Assembly (NCBI GenBank): GCA_937912125.1
Contig: CALDOK010000406.1
Span: 1-47,524, forward strand
Length of the DNA stretch: 47,524 bases
Direction of reading: 5' to 3'
Source of the DNA: an uncultured Pseudomonadota bacterium
GTDB lineage: Bacteria > Myxococcota_A > UBA796 > JAFGLY01
In this document: positions 40,571-47,524 of the stretch, one piece after another
Layout: the number at the start of each line of letters is the position of its first letter
How positions within the stretch are numbered: position 1 is the first letter of the stretch
The notes under the pieces: generated by a model
Databases searched by the model: none
Told to the model about the DNA's origin: nothing
The model's input: the letters and a program-made list of their open reading frames with translations, nothing else
Program-made: the position numbers and the translations under genes

Positions 40571-41416
40571 ATGGCCTCCCTGGTCAGCTTCTCGAAGCTG
40601 GAGAACCCCTCGTCCTTCCGCAAGCTGGCCGCGGCCATGTGGAACGCTCCCAACGATCCCCACATCTACGGCTTCCTGGATGTGGACGCGAGCGCTGCGA
40701 TGGCGCTGATGGAGCGCTACGAGCAGCGCTACGACACCCGCGTGAGCATCACCCACGTGGTCACCCGGGCCATCGCCATCATCCTGGCCCGCCACCCCGA
40801 GGTCAACGCCAAGGTGGGCTGGGCCAACATCCTGCAGCGCAGCCAGGTGGACATCTTCTGCCAGGTCTCCACCGACGGGGGCAGGGACCTGAGCGGGGCC
40901 AAGATCCAGCAGGCGGACACCCTGTCCCTGGGCCAGCTGGCCGCCAAGCTGCGTGGCTCCTCCAAGGCCATCCGCGAGGGCGCCGACCCCAGCTACGAGA
41001 GCAGCCGCAAGCTGTTCAAGGCCCTGCCCCTGTGGGGCCTGCGCATGGTGCTGTGGGCGCTGTCGCTGTTGAACAACACCCTGAACCTGCACCTGCCCAA
41101 GCTGGGGCTGCCCCGCGACGCCTTCGGCTCGGCCATGGTGACCTCGGTGGGCATGCTGGGCATCGACTCCGGCTTCGCGCCCTTCACGCCCCTGGCCCGC
41201 TGCCCCATCATCCTCACGGTCACCCGCGTCAAGAAGCGCCCCTGGGTGGTAGACGACGAGGTGGTGGTGCGCCCCGTGCTTCGTCTGTGCGGGACCTTCG
41301 ACCACAGGATCATCGACGGCTACCACGCCGGCGAGCTGTGCACCGAGATCGAGAAGATCATGTCCGAACCCGAGCTGCTGCTCACCGACGAGGAACGATC
41401 CGCCTGGGTGGACTGA
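40571..41416 (+). CDS. 2-oxoacid dehydrogenase E2-type acyltransferase catalytic domain, without lipoyl domain
   Basis: A 281-residue protein. CGGAG precedes the ATG. The E2/CAT-like fold is supported by VSITHVVTRAIAIILARHPEVNAKV and the active-site GTFDHRIIDGYHAGEL (His245, DG motif of HxxxDG). There is no lipoyl or E1/E3-binding domain, and a hydrophobic helix pair sits mid-protein (LPLWGLRMVLWALSLLNN). It is thus a stand-alone CoA-dependent acyltransferase of unknown substrate rather than a pyruvate dehydrogenase core. No E1 or E3 genes are nearby. Flanked on the same strand by the GH92 gene and the third paralogous lipoprotein. Confidence 0.85.
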   Translation: MASLVSFSKLENPSSFRKLAAAMWNAPNDPHIYGFLDVDASAAMALMERYEQRYDTRVSITHVVTRAIAIILARHPEVNAKVGWANILQRSQVDIFCQVSTDGGRDLSGAKIQQADTLSLGQLAAKLRGSSKAIREGADPSYESSRKLFKALPLWGLRMVLWALSLLNNTLNLHLPKLGLPRDAFGSAMVTSVGMLGIDSGFAPFTPLARCPIILTVTRVKKRPWVVDDEVVVRPVLRLCGTFDHRIIDGYHAGELCTEIEKIMSEPELLLTDEERSAWVD

Positions 41417-41467
41417 CCCCACGGTCCAGGCGTTAGGATGGTGGCGCCCCCACCGCCCGGGACCGCC

Positions 41468-42268
41468 ATGCCTCGTCTACGCACCCTGTCGCCCCTCGTC
41501 GCGCTCCCCCTGATCGTCGGCTGCAAGGTCGTGGACGCTCCGGACGCCATCGAAGAGCTGGTGGTGTTCGGCTTCGTACACTTCGACGACGACATCGAAT
41601 ACCTCGAGGCGGTCGGTGAGAAGCTCTTCCCCGCCGTCGCGGAGCACGAGGACGAGCTGGCCGAAGGCTACTTCGTCGACCTGCTCACCGCCGAGGATCT
41701 CGAGCTGGCTGGCGTCCAAGACGCCGTGACCGAGGGCATCATCGGCGCCCTGGGGCGCTCCGAGTACACCAACGACCTCGACGCGGTGGTCTGCGGCGTG
41801 GCGTGGCCGGACAAGGCCAACACCGAGGCCTTCGAGTCCTACCTCGAGTACACCCTCGAGGACGACGGCAACCTGGCCTGCTTCTTGGAGCGGGAGTGCG
41901 AACGCTACGACACCACGGCCACCCAGCGGGTGACGGCCTCCATCCTGGGTGAGGCCACCCAGTCCTTCACGCGCAGCTTCCGCTGGGTGGAGCCTCGGGA
42001 TGGCGACCCGTATGTGGTCTCGCGCCTGCTGGCGCCCGAGCCAATCGCCTTCGACTCTGAGATCCTGGCGGTAGACCAGCAATACTCCTTTGTCATGCTC
42101 TACCCCCACGGCCAGAGCACCCGCCGGCTCGAGACCTTCTGGGTCGAGGCGCGCGCCCTGGGCTTCGAGCTGCCTGAGGCCTTCGCCGTCTCCAACGCGG
42201 TCAGCACCATGCAGAACCAGGCCGGCGAGATCGACGCCTTCATCGATGGCGGTGAGGGCTGCCGCTGA
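41468..42268 (+). CDS. Lipoprotein of a local paralogous family (copy 3)
   Basis: A 266-residue predicted lipoprotein, the same length as copy 1. The signal peptide MPRLRTLSPLVALPLIVGC leads to KVVDAPDAIEELVVFGFVHF, a diverged version of the CKPPxEAPAxLDxLA start of copies 1 and 2. The shared centre is FESYLEYTLEDDGNLACFLERECERYD, close to the YE-RDTFGDTDCFLDRDCDRLE region of copy 1. The C-terminal third has LETFWVEARALGFELPEAFAVSNAV against LQATWMIFSQDGVPEDAAMNMAVSN. No known domain is recognised. Confidence 0.8.
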   Translation: MPRLRTLSPLVALPLIVGCKVVDAPDAIEELVVFGFVHFDDDIEYLEAVGEKLFPAVAEHEDELAEGYFVDLLTAEDLELAGVQDAVTEGIIGALGRSEYTNDLDAVVCGVAWPDKANTEAFESYLEYTLEDDGNLACFLERECERYDTTATQRVTASILGEATQSFTRSFRWVEPRDGDPYVVSRLLAPEPIAFDSEILAVDQQYSFVMLYPHGQSTRRLETFWVEARALGFELPEAFAVSNAVSTMQNQAGEIDAFIDGGEGCR

Positions 42269-42310
42269 CCCGGAATGGAACCGCTGCGCCGGGGAACATA
42301 CAAAGACCCC

Positions 42311-44131
42311 ATGTCCACAGCCGCCGCCCTCTTCCTCCTCGCCTCCAGCGCCCAAGCCTCCGATCCCCACTGGAAGCCTGCCGACCCCGCGTTGTCCGCA
42401 TACAACCGCGGTGTGGAGGCCCTGGACGCCGAGCGTCTGGGGCAAGCCGAGCGCCGGCTCCAGGAAGCGCTGGCGGTGGATCCCGACTGCGGGGCTTGCG
42501 CCCACGCCCTGGGCGTCGCGCTGCTGCGCCAGGATGACGCGGAGGAGGCCGTGGAGCTCCTGCAGCAGCTCGCCCGGCAACATCCCCACCGCGCCGAGGT
42601 GATGGTCTCCCTCTCGGACGCCGCCTTCGGCTCCCAGGACTTCGCCCTGGCGGTGGAAGCGGCCGCCATCGCGCTGGTGCTGGATGCGACCCGCTGGGAC
42701 GCCCTGACCGCCATGGTCAGGGCCTGCCTGCGCACGGGAGACCTGGCGGAGGCCAGGCGCTGGATCCAGAGCGCAGGCGGCGCCCACCCGGACGACCGCC
42801 TGGCCTGCCTGCAGGTCGACATGCGCGTGGAGGAACAAACGCTCGAGTCCGCGCAGGCCGCCATGCAGAAGTGTGAACGGTCCGGCGACGCGGATCTCAT
42901 GGCCCACGCCCGCAGCCGGCTGGCGTCGGCGACAGGTGACATCTCAGTGATCACATCTCAGGCCGTCGCCCGTGGAGACCGGGATCTGGAGCACCTCAGC
43001 CTGGCCTTCGCCGCCTTCGAGCGCGGAGAACACACCAGAGCGGCTTCACTGTTCAGGAGGATCCTCGATGACAACCCTGCCGACGCCGAGGCGGCACTGT
43101 TGTTGGGTCTCAGTGAGCACCACCTGGGCCACGAACAGCGGGCCGAGGAGGCCCTGGCTCGCGCCTTCGAGGGCCAGGCATGGATCCGGGTGGGTCGCGA
43201 CGGCACCTACGCAGGGGTGGTGACCGCGGGCGGCGCCGAGGTCTTCGAGGCGCGCCTGCGCCAGGGCGTAGGCTTGCTCATACAGCTACAGGTGTCTCGC
43301 GGAGAGCTCGCACAGGCAGCCCAGAGCGCAGATCGCGCCAAGGAGCGCCTCGGACCCTGCGCGGAGCTGGACGCCGGTCGCATCGCCCTGTTGGCGGCCC
43401 GGGGCGAGGAGGAGGCCGCCAGCGCCAGCGCCACCCGAGCCCTGGGCGAGTGGCCGGGGGTCCCCATGCTCGAAGACGCCGTGCGGGATCTGCTGGCGGA
43501 CTACCCCCACAGCCGCAGCGCTGCGCTGTTGGATGCGGCGACGGAGGCGGGCCTGGTGGAGGGGGCCTACTGGGCAGCCCTGGGTCTGCGTGACACAGGT
43601 GACGCGGCAGGGTGCATCGATCGCGTCGAGCCAGCCATCGCCATCGCCGACGAGTCAGCGCTCGGGCCCCTGCTCACCCTGGCCTGGAGCTGCGCCGTCG
43701 AGTCGGACGACCTGCAGCGGGCGGAGCGGACCCGCGCGACGCTGCTGGCGGCGGGCCTCGAGCCCGACATGGATGTGTCACTGAACCATGCCAGGCTGAG
43801 GCTGGGCCTGGGCCTGTTCGATGAGTGCATCGCCCTGCTGGACGGCCTCTCCCCCTCCATGAAGGAGCAGCAGGACTACCGCCGCACCCTGCGCTGCCTC
43901 GCGCTGGTGGGGCAGGGCAGGCTGGATGCTGCGCTCCAGGAGCAACGCGCGGGGACCGTGACCGCGGAGGCCCGCTTCGAGCTGGCCCTGGCGCTCGCGC
44001 GCGACGAACGCCTGGAGGATGCCCAGCCCCTGCTCGCTGGCTGTTGTGACGCGCTTCAGGCACAGGAGAATCGCGATCGCTGCTACAGGATCCTCGAGGA
44101 GTTGCAGGGGTCGAACCCCGGAGCACGCTAA
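42311..44131 (+). CDS. Exported TPR-repeat protein
   Basis: A 606-residue protein. The ATG at 42311 starts a signal peptide (MSTAAALFLLASSAQA); an upstream in-frame ATG at 42275 would add a charged extension and is less likely. Tetratricopeptide-type helix pairs run along its length: YNRGVEALDAERLGQAERRLQEALAVDPD, AHALGVALLRQDDAEEAVELLQQ, AFAAFERGEHTRAASLFRRILDDNP and LLLGLSEHHLGHEQRAEEALARAF. It is a scaffold for protein contacts in the periplasm, partner unknown. It starts 43 bp after the paralogous lipoprotein gene and may be co-transcribed with it. Confidence 0.85.
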   Translation: MSTAAALFLLASSAQASDPHWKPADPALSAYNRGVEALDAERLGQAERRLQEALAVDPDCGACAHALGVALLRQDDAEEAVELLQQLARQHPHRAEVMVSLSDAAFGSQDFALAVEAAAIALVLDATRWDALTAMVRACLRTGDLAEARRWIQSAGGAHPDDRLACLQVDMRVEEQTLESAQAAMQKCERSGDADLMAHARSRLASATGDISVITSQAVARGDRDLEHLSLAFAAFERGEHTRAASLFRRILDDNPADAEAALLLGLSEHHLGHEQRAEEALARAFEGQAWIRVGRDGTYAGVVTAGGAEVFEARLRQGVGLLIQLQVSRGELAQAAQSADRAKERLGPCAELDAGRIALLAARGEEEAASASATRALGEWPGVPMLEDAVRDLLADYPHSRSAALLDAATEAGLVEGAYWAALGLRDTGDAAGCIDRVEPAIAIADESALGPLLTLAWSCAVESDDLQRAERTRATLLAAGLEPDMDVSLNHARLRLGLGLFDECIALLDGLSPSMKEQQDYRRTLRCLALVGQGRLDAALQEQRAGTVTAEARFELALALARDERLEDAQPLLAGCCDALQAQENRDRCYRILEELQGSNPGAR

Positions 44132-44175
44132 GCTCCTCGTGCGACCACCGCCTCGGTGGCGCACGCGAGGATTCC

Positions 44176-44871
44176 ATGGTCAGCGTCTTCCTGCTCATCC
44201 TCACCATCATCTGTGCCTATGTGGTGGTCATCGCGGGGTCCATCGCCTACGAGCTCACCGGCCTGGACCACGAGACAGCACACTTCCAGGCGCTCTCTGC
44301 GTTCACCGGCACCGGCTTCACCACCCGGTCGTCCGAGCGAGTGGTCAGCAACCCTGTACGTCGGCGCATCACCACTGTCCTGATCCTGCTGGGCTACGCG
44401 GGCACCGCCACGGTGGTCGCCAGCCTGGTCACCTCGGTCAACACCGGCTCCTTCGGCATCTCCCTGCGCAACCTCGCCACCCTGGCCCTGGCGGGGGCGG
44501 GCATGTGGTGGGCGCTCCAGCGCCTGGGCGGCCGGATCATCGGGGACTGGCTGCGCCGCATCCTGGCAAGGCGGATGCACGAGGAGGTCCCCCACGAGGA
44601 GCTGCTGCTGTACAAGCGGGGCTTCGGGATCTCCCGCATCGAGGTGCCCCCGGCCAGCCGGGTCAGCGGCAAGCGGCTGCGGGAGCTCGACCTGCGCTCC
44701 AGCAAGGTCCAGGTGCTGGCCATCGAGGACGGCGATGCCGTGTACGCCGTGCCAGATCCCGACTGGATGTTCCAGCCTGGGCAGCACGTCGTGCTGTACG
44801 GCGCGCTCGAGGACATGTACGGCGCCTTCAAGCCTTGGGAGGGCACCCAGAGTGACCCAGATCTGCTCTAG
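44176..44871 (+). CDS. Small membrane protein with Trk-like pore segment and RCK-C (TrkA-C) domain
   Basis: A 231-residue protein; GAGG precedes the ATG. Three hydrophobic helices (about 2-24, 65-88, 96-113). Between the first two lies FQALSAFTGTGFTT, similar to the K+ selectivity loop of TrkH/KtrB subunits (SAFTTTGFS). The C-terminus (~150-222) is a TrkA-C/RCK-C ligand-binding fold (ISRIEVPPASRVSGKRLRELDLR, FQPGQHVVLYGALEDM). Full Trk/Ktr subunits have four such pore repeats in about 450 residues, so a single-repeat protein would have to oligomerise. It probably takes part in cation transport or its control. The next gene overlaps its 3' end by 20 bp. Confidence 0.8.
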   Translation: MVSVFLLILTIICAYVVVIAGSIAYELTGLDHETAHFQALSAFTGTGFTTRSSERVVSNPVRRRITTVLILLGYAGTATVVASLVTSVNTGSFGISLRNLATLALAGAGMWWALQRLGGRIIGDWLRRILARRMHEEVPHEELLLYKRGFGISRIEVPPASRVSGKRLRELDLRSSKVQVLAIEDGDAVYAVPDPDWMFQPGQHVVLYGALEDMYGAFKPWEGTQSDPDLL

Positions 44872-45763
44872 GCTGGCGGCGGGGTTCACCCCCCTGCTCT
44901 CCCTGTCGCTGATGGCCTGCCCGGGCCCCGCCGACAGCGGGCTGCCTGGGGACAGCCAGCCGTCGGTTTCCTACACGGGGCCACGCCCGGAGGCCTGCGA
45001 CCGCTACAGCACCCTGGGCTCCTTCGGCATCGAGCTGATGAGCGCCGGCGCCGGGTTCTCGGGCGTGCTCCTGGACAGCCCCAGCCCCTTCACCACCCAG
45101 GAGCTGGTGAGCGCGGGGGAGTGCCGCCTCTATGGCTGGGAGCACCAGCCCCACTGCGACCCGCCCTGCGAAGGCGAGACCATCTGCGCCTACGACGACA
45201 CCTGCCGGGCCTGGCCCGCCAACCTCAGCGTGGGCACGCTGCGGCTGCTGGGCACCGAGCCCGAGCTGGAGCTCGAGCCCACCGAGTGGGGCAGCTACAC
45301 CTACACCGAGGCCTGGCCCACCCCCTATGCGCCCGGAGCGCAGCTGACCCTGCAGGCCCAGGGCGCAGGGCAGGTCGACGCCTTCACCCTGACCCTGGCC
45401 GGGTCCCCCCTGCTGGAGCAGGAGCGCATCGAGCTCACCATGCGTCCGGGCCAGCCCTTGATCATCCCCTGGGACCCACCCGAGGGGCCGGAGGGCATGC
45501 GGATGCGGGTGCGGCTCAGCATCGACCACCACGCCAGCACACCGGGCTACGCCGCGTGTGACGCCCCCGCGGGCCAGGGTTCGGTCACCGTCTCCTCGGC
45601 CATCGTGGATGGGCTCATCGCCGCAGGGGCGACGGGCATCGGCACCTATGTGGAGAGCTCCAGCCTGACCCTGGCCAGCGAGGCCTGGGCCGACACATCT
45701 TCAGGTTGTATCGTCTTCGAGACCGCCTCCTCCCAGCACTTCGACGTGGGGACAGAGCTGTGA
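44852..45763 (+). CDS. Lipoprotein of unknown function
   Basis: A 303-residue lipoprotein. GTG at 44852 is preceded by GGGAGGG and lies inside the end of the RCK-C gene. The signal peptide ends in SLMAC and is followed by PGPADSGLPGD, the Asp/Gly linker typical of this genome. The mature protein is beta-rich, with a cysteine cluster (HCDPPCEGETICAYDDTCRAW) and a calcium-like loop region later. No domain is recognised. Its stop overlaps the next GTG start (GTGA), which indicates translational coupling. Confidence 0.78.
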   Translation: MTQICSRLAAGFTPLLSLSLMACPGPADSGLPGDSQPSVSYTGPRPEACDRYSTLGSFGIELMSAGAGFSGVLLDSPSPFTTQELVSAGECRLYGWEHQPHCDPPCEGETICAYDDTCRAWPANLSVGTLRLLGTEPELELEPTEWGSYTYTEAWPTPYAPGAQLTLQAQGAGQVDAFTLTLAGSPLLEQERIELTMRPGQPLIIPWDPPEGPEGMRMRVRLSIDHHASTPGYAACDAPAGQGSVTVSSAIVDGLIAAGATGIGTYVESSSLTLASEAWADTSSGCIVFETASSQHFDVGTEL

Positions 45764-46167
45764 ACACACACCTCACGCGCCTGATCCTGCTCTCCATGCT
45801 GACCGCATGCGGCCCCGACCCTGGCCCTGACGAGTACGACGACGGAGCGTACCACTGCTGCGCCGAAGACCAGGGCACGGACTGCTGCGGGGGCTACGAC
45901 CAGGGCATGTGCTTCGAGTACGGCGGCGTCTACGGGGCCTGCATCGAAGCGGGAGAACAGATCGAGGGCAAGGTGATCTGCGCATTCTGCTGCGACGACA
46001 TGCTCATGACCGAGCCGATGGTGGAGACCAGCGAGGTCTTCGACGGCTACCCCGAGGGCTGCGGCCCCGGCGACGTCCCGCCCAGCCTGCTGATCTGCGT
46101 CGCCTGCGGCGACGGCGTCTGCGGCGACGGTGAGAACCCCTGCATCTGCCCGGAGGACTGTTCATGA
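45760..46167 (+). CDS. Cysteine-rich small lipoprotein
   Basis: A 135-residue lipoprotein with GTG start at 45760 and a signal ending in LTAC. About 18 cysteines follow, several as pairs (YHCCAED, DCCGG, CAFCCDD), ending in CGDGVCGDGENPCICPEDC. That last block is a motif seen at the ends of many myxobacterial and cellulosome-like extracellular proteins. The cysteines could form disulfides or bind metal. It is coupled by overlaps to the genes before and after (ATGA at 46164). Confidence 0.75.
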   Translation: MNTHLTRLILLSMLTACGPDPGPDEYDDGAYHCCAEDQGTDCCGGYDQGMCFEYGGVYGACIEAGEQIEGKVICAFCCDDMLMTEPMVETSEVFDGYPEGCGPGDVPPSLLICVACGDGVCGDGENPCICPEDCS

Positions 46168-47524
46168 GATCCACACCCATCACCCTGGCCTGCCTGCTGC
46201 TGACCGGCTGCCCTCGGCACGAGGCGACGCTCGAGCCCTCCCCGGTGCCGTCCACGCAGCCGGTACAGACCCTCTCCGGCGCCCCCCCGAGCGCGGCCGA
46301 GCTCCAGGAGCGAGCCCGGCCCGCCGCTGCGCTCACAGCCAGCGCGCCCACCCTGGCCTGGGAGGCCCAGGTAGGGCTGACCAGCTACCGCAGCACCATC
46401 CTCGTGCACGGGGGCCTGGTGTACCTGGGCTCGAACGGCCAGGACTGGCACAGCGAGCAGGACCCCCTTGACGGCGTCTGGGCCCTCGACGCCGCCACCG
46501 GCCAGGTGCGCGCCCACCTGGTGCCCCCCGGCACGGGGCAGAAGGACGTCAACGGGCTGGCTCTGGACGGAAACCAGCTGGTCTTCGGGACGGATCAGGG
46601 CCTGGTCTACAAGGCCGAGCTGGACGGTAGGGTGATCTGGCAGGCGGACATCGGCGGCGACGCCGAGGCCGCCCCCGGCCTGTACGACGCCAACGGCGAC
46701 GGCATGCTCGACGTGGCCATCGGCGCCGAGGGCGGCGACTTCCTGGTCCTGGACGGCCGGACCGGGCGCCGCCTGCTGCGCACGCCCAGCTCGGTGGGCG
46801 AGTACGACCAGGTGGGCTTCGTCGCCGCTCCCGCGCTGTTCGACGTCACCGGCGACGGCGTGCGGGACATCTTCGCCCCGGGGCGCGACAACTGGATGCA
46901 TGCGGTGGACGGCGCCACCGGCGCTCCCCTGTGGAGCAACCAGCACACCAGCGGGCTGCACGGCGCGCCTGTGCTGGCCGACACCGACGGCGACGGGCGG
47001 CCGGAGCTGATCTACACCGAGGCCTACTCGGATGTCCACGCCGTGGACCCGGCCACGGGGGAGTCCCGCTGGGGAGCCAGCCTCGAGCACCCGGACGGTG
47101 GCATCGAGGGGCTGTTCGGCGCGGTGACCTGGCACCCCAGGTTGGGCTGCGCCCTGGTGGGCACGGCCTGGTGGGGGGAGCTCGAGGGCATGTACTGCGT
47201 GGGCCCCGAGGGTGTCTACTGGCGATACACCGAGCCCAGCGGCAACATCACCAGCGGCGCGGTGATCGGCGATGTGGACGGCCGGAACGGCTTCGAGGTG
47301 GTCTTCGGCACTGAGTCGGGCAAGGTCGTGGCCCTGGACGGCCGCGGCGAGCCCGTCTGGGTGCTCGAGCTCGGCGCTCCTGTGGAGTGCACCCCTACCC
47401 TGGCCGACATCGACGGCGACGGGCTGCTCGAGCTGTTGGTGGCCTCGAACGACGGCGTGCTGCGGGCCTACGATACCCGCGGCAAGGCACCGGCCCTGCT
47501 GGGCTACCACCGAGGTTCCACGTG
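46164..47524 (+). CDS. Beta-propeller (PQQ/FG-GAP-like) lipoprotein, 3' end outside window
   Basis: At least 453 residues, still open at the window end. CGGAGG precedes the ATG at 46164, and the signal peptide is MRSTPITLACLLLTGC. Repeated blades combine PQQ-type strands (GVWALDAATGQVRA, HAVDGATGAPLW, VHAVDPATGESRWG, VVALDGRGEPVW) with FG-GAP calcium loops (DANGDGMLDVAIG, DVTGDGVRDIFAPG, DTDGDGRPELIY, DIDGDGLLELLVAS). It probably binds Ca2+ and serves as an extracellular scaffold or binding protein. It is the last seen member of the coupled run 44176-47524. Confidence 0.88.
   Translation, partial: MRSTPITLACLLLTGCPRHEATLEPSPVPSTQPVQTLSGAPPSAAELQERARPAAALTASAPTLAWEAQVGLTSYRSTILVHGGLVYLGSNGQDWHSEQDPLDGVWALDAATGQVRAHLVPPGTGQKDVNGLALDGNQLVFGTDQGLVYKAELDGRVIWQADIGGDAEAAPGLYDANGDGMLDVAIGAEGGDFLVLDGRTGRRLLRTPSSVGEYDQVGFVAAPALFDVTGDGVRDIFAPGRDNWMHAVDGATGAPLWSNQHTSGLHGAPVLADTDGDGRPELIYTEAYSDVHAVDPATGESRWGASLEHPDGGIEGLFGAVTWHPRLGCALVGTAWWGELEGMYCVGPEGVYWRYTEPSGNITSGAVIGDVDGRNGFEVVFGTESGKVVALDGRGEPVWVLELGAPVECTPTLADIDGDGLLELLVASNDGVLRAYDTRGKAPALLGYHRGST
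47514..47524. promoter_or_regulatory. Possible parS-like half site cut by the window end
   Basis: The last 11 bases, GGTTCCACGTG, match the first half and core of GTTCCACGTGGAAC. The other half lies outside the window, so this cannot be judged here. Confidence 0.3.

Overview
The window is a densely packed, very GC-rich bacterial chromosome segment. The gene types point to a Myxococcota-like (former deltaproteobacterial) lineage. They include many lipoproteins with a PDTG/DSG-rich linker after the lipobox cysteine, a MopE-type Asp/Cys repeat protein, a protein with a Cys plus hydrophobic helix plus Arg-cluster tail (MYXO-CTERM-like), and two Hanks-type Ser/Thr kinases. No tRNA, rRNA, CRISPR array, insertion sequence or phage module was seen.

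Layout. 1-2035: 5' part of a Ser/Thr kinase whose tail carries 35-residue tandem repeats. 2167-4845: a heme-binding, beta-propeller-like lipoprotein. 5132-5893: a peroxiredoxin-glutaredoxin fusion with an in-frame TGA exactly at the peroxidatic cysteine and a SECIS-like hairpin just after it, so probably a selenoprotein. 6056-11387: HEAT-repeat protein, MopE-repeat/C-type-lectin lipoprotein, and the first of three paralogous lipoproteins, convergent with a tail-anchored surface protein. 11475-13342: exonuclease III diverging from a GNAT/autoinducer-synthase-like and cNMP-binding fusion, with a near-perfect parS-like site between them. 13371-17207 (minus strand): apparent operon of a periplasmic TPR-like protein, a BMP-type binding lipoprotein and a transmembrane Ser/Thr kinase. 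17364-21277: VWA/ASH lipoprotein, second paralogous lipoprotein, formylglycine-generating-enzyme-like lipoprotein and an isoprenylcysteine-methyltransferase-like membrane protein. 21369-23956: argG-argH, the last two steps of arginine synthesis. 24025-27805: UPF0371 protein and an M3 peptidase lipoprotein. 27806-29526: a gene-poor scar with a translation-GTPase relic, a c-type cytochrome and an orphan C-terminal fragment. 29527-32975: an oversized GlmS-like amidotransferase and a small secreted protein.

The most unusual part is 33037-38141, a corrinoid-centred locus. On the minus strand eutB and eutC (adenosylcobalamin-dependent ethanolamine ammonia-lyase) are followed by one gene that joins a EutL microcompartment shell protein to a EutT-like cobalamin adenosyltransferase. 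Divergently, hgcA and hgcB encode a mercury-methylation corrinoid protein and its ferredoxin. The 159-bp region between them has features suggestive of a degenerate cobalamin riboswitch and a 12-bp direct repeat. One stretch could therefore cover B12-dependent ethanolamine cleavage, remaking of its cofactor, and a corrinoid methyltransferase.

38211-47524 (plus strand): GH92 glycosidase lipoprotein, lipoyl-less E2-type acyltransferase, the third paralogous lipoprotein, a TPR protein, a small Trk-like channel protein with an RCK-C domain, and a translationally coupled run of three lipoproteins, the last running off the window. All functions are inferred from motifs read by eye; no database search was possible.
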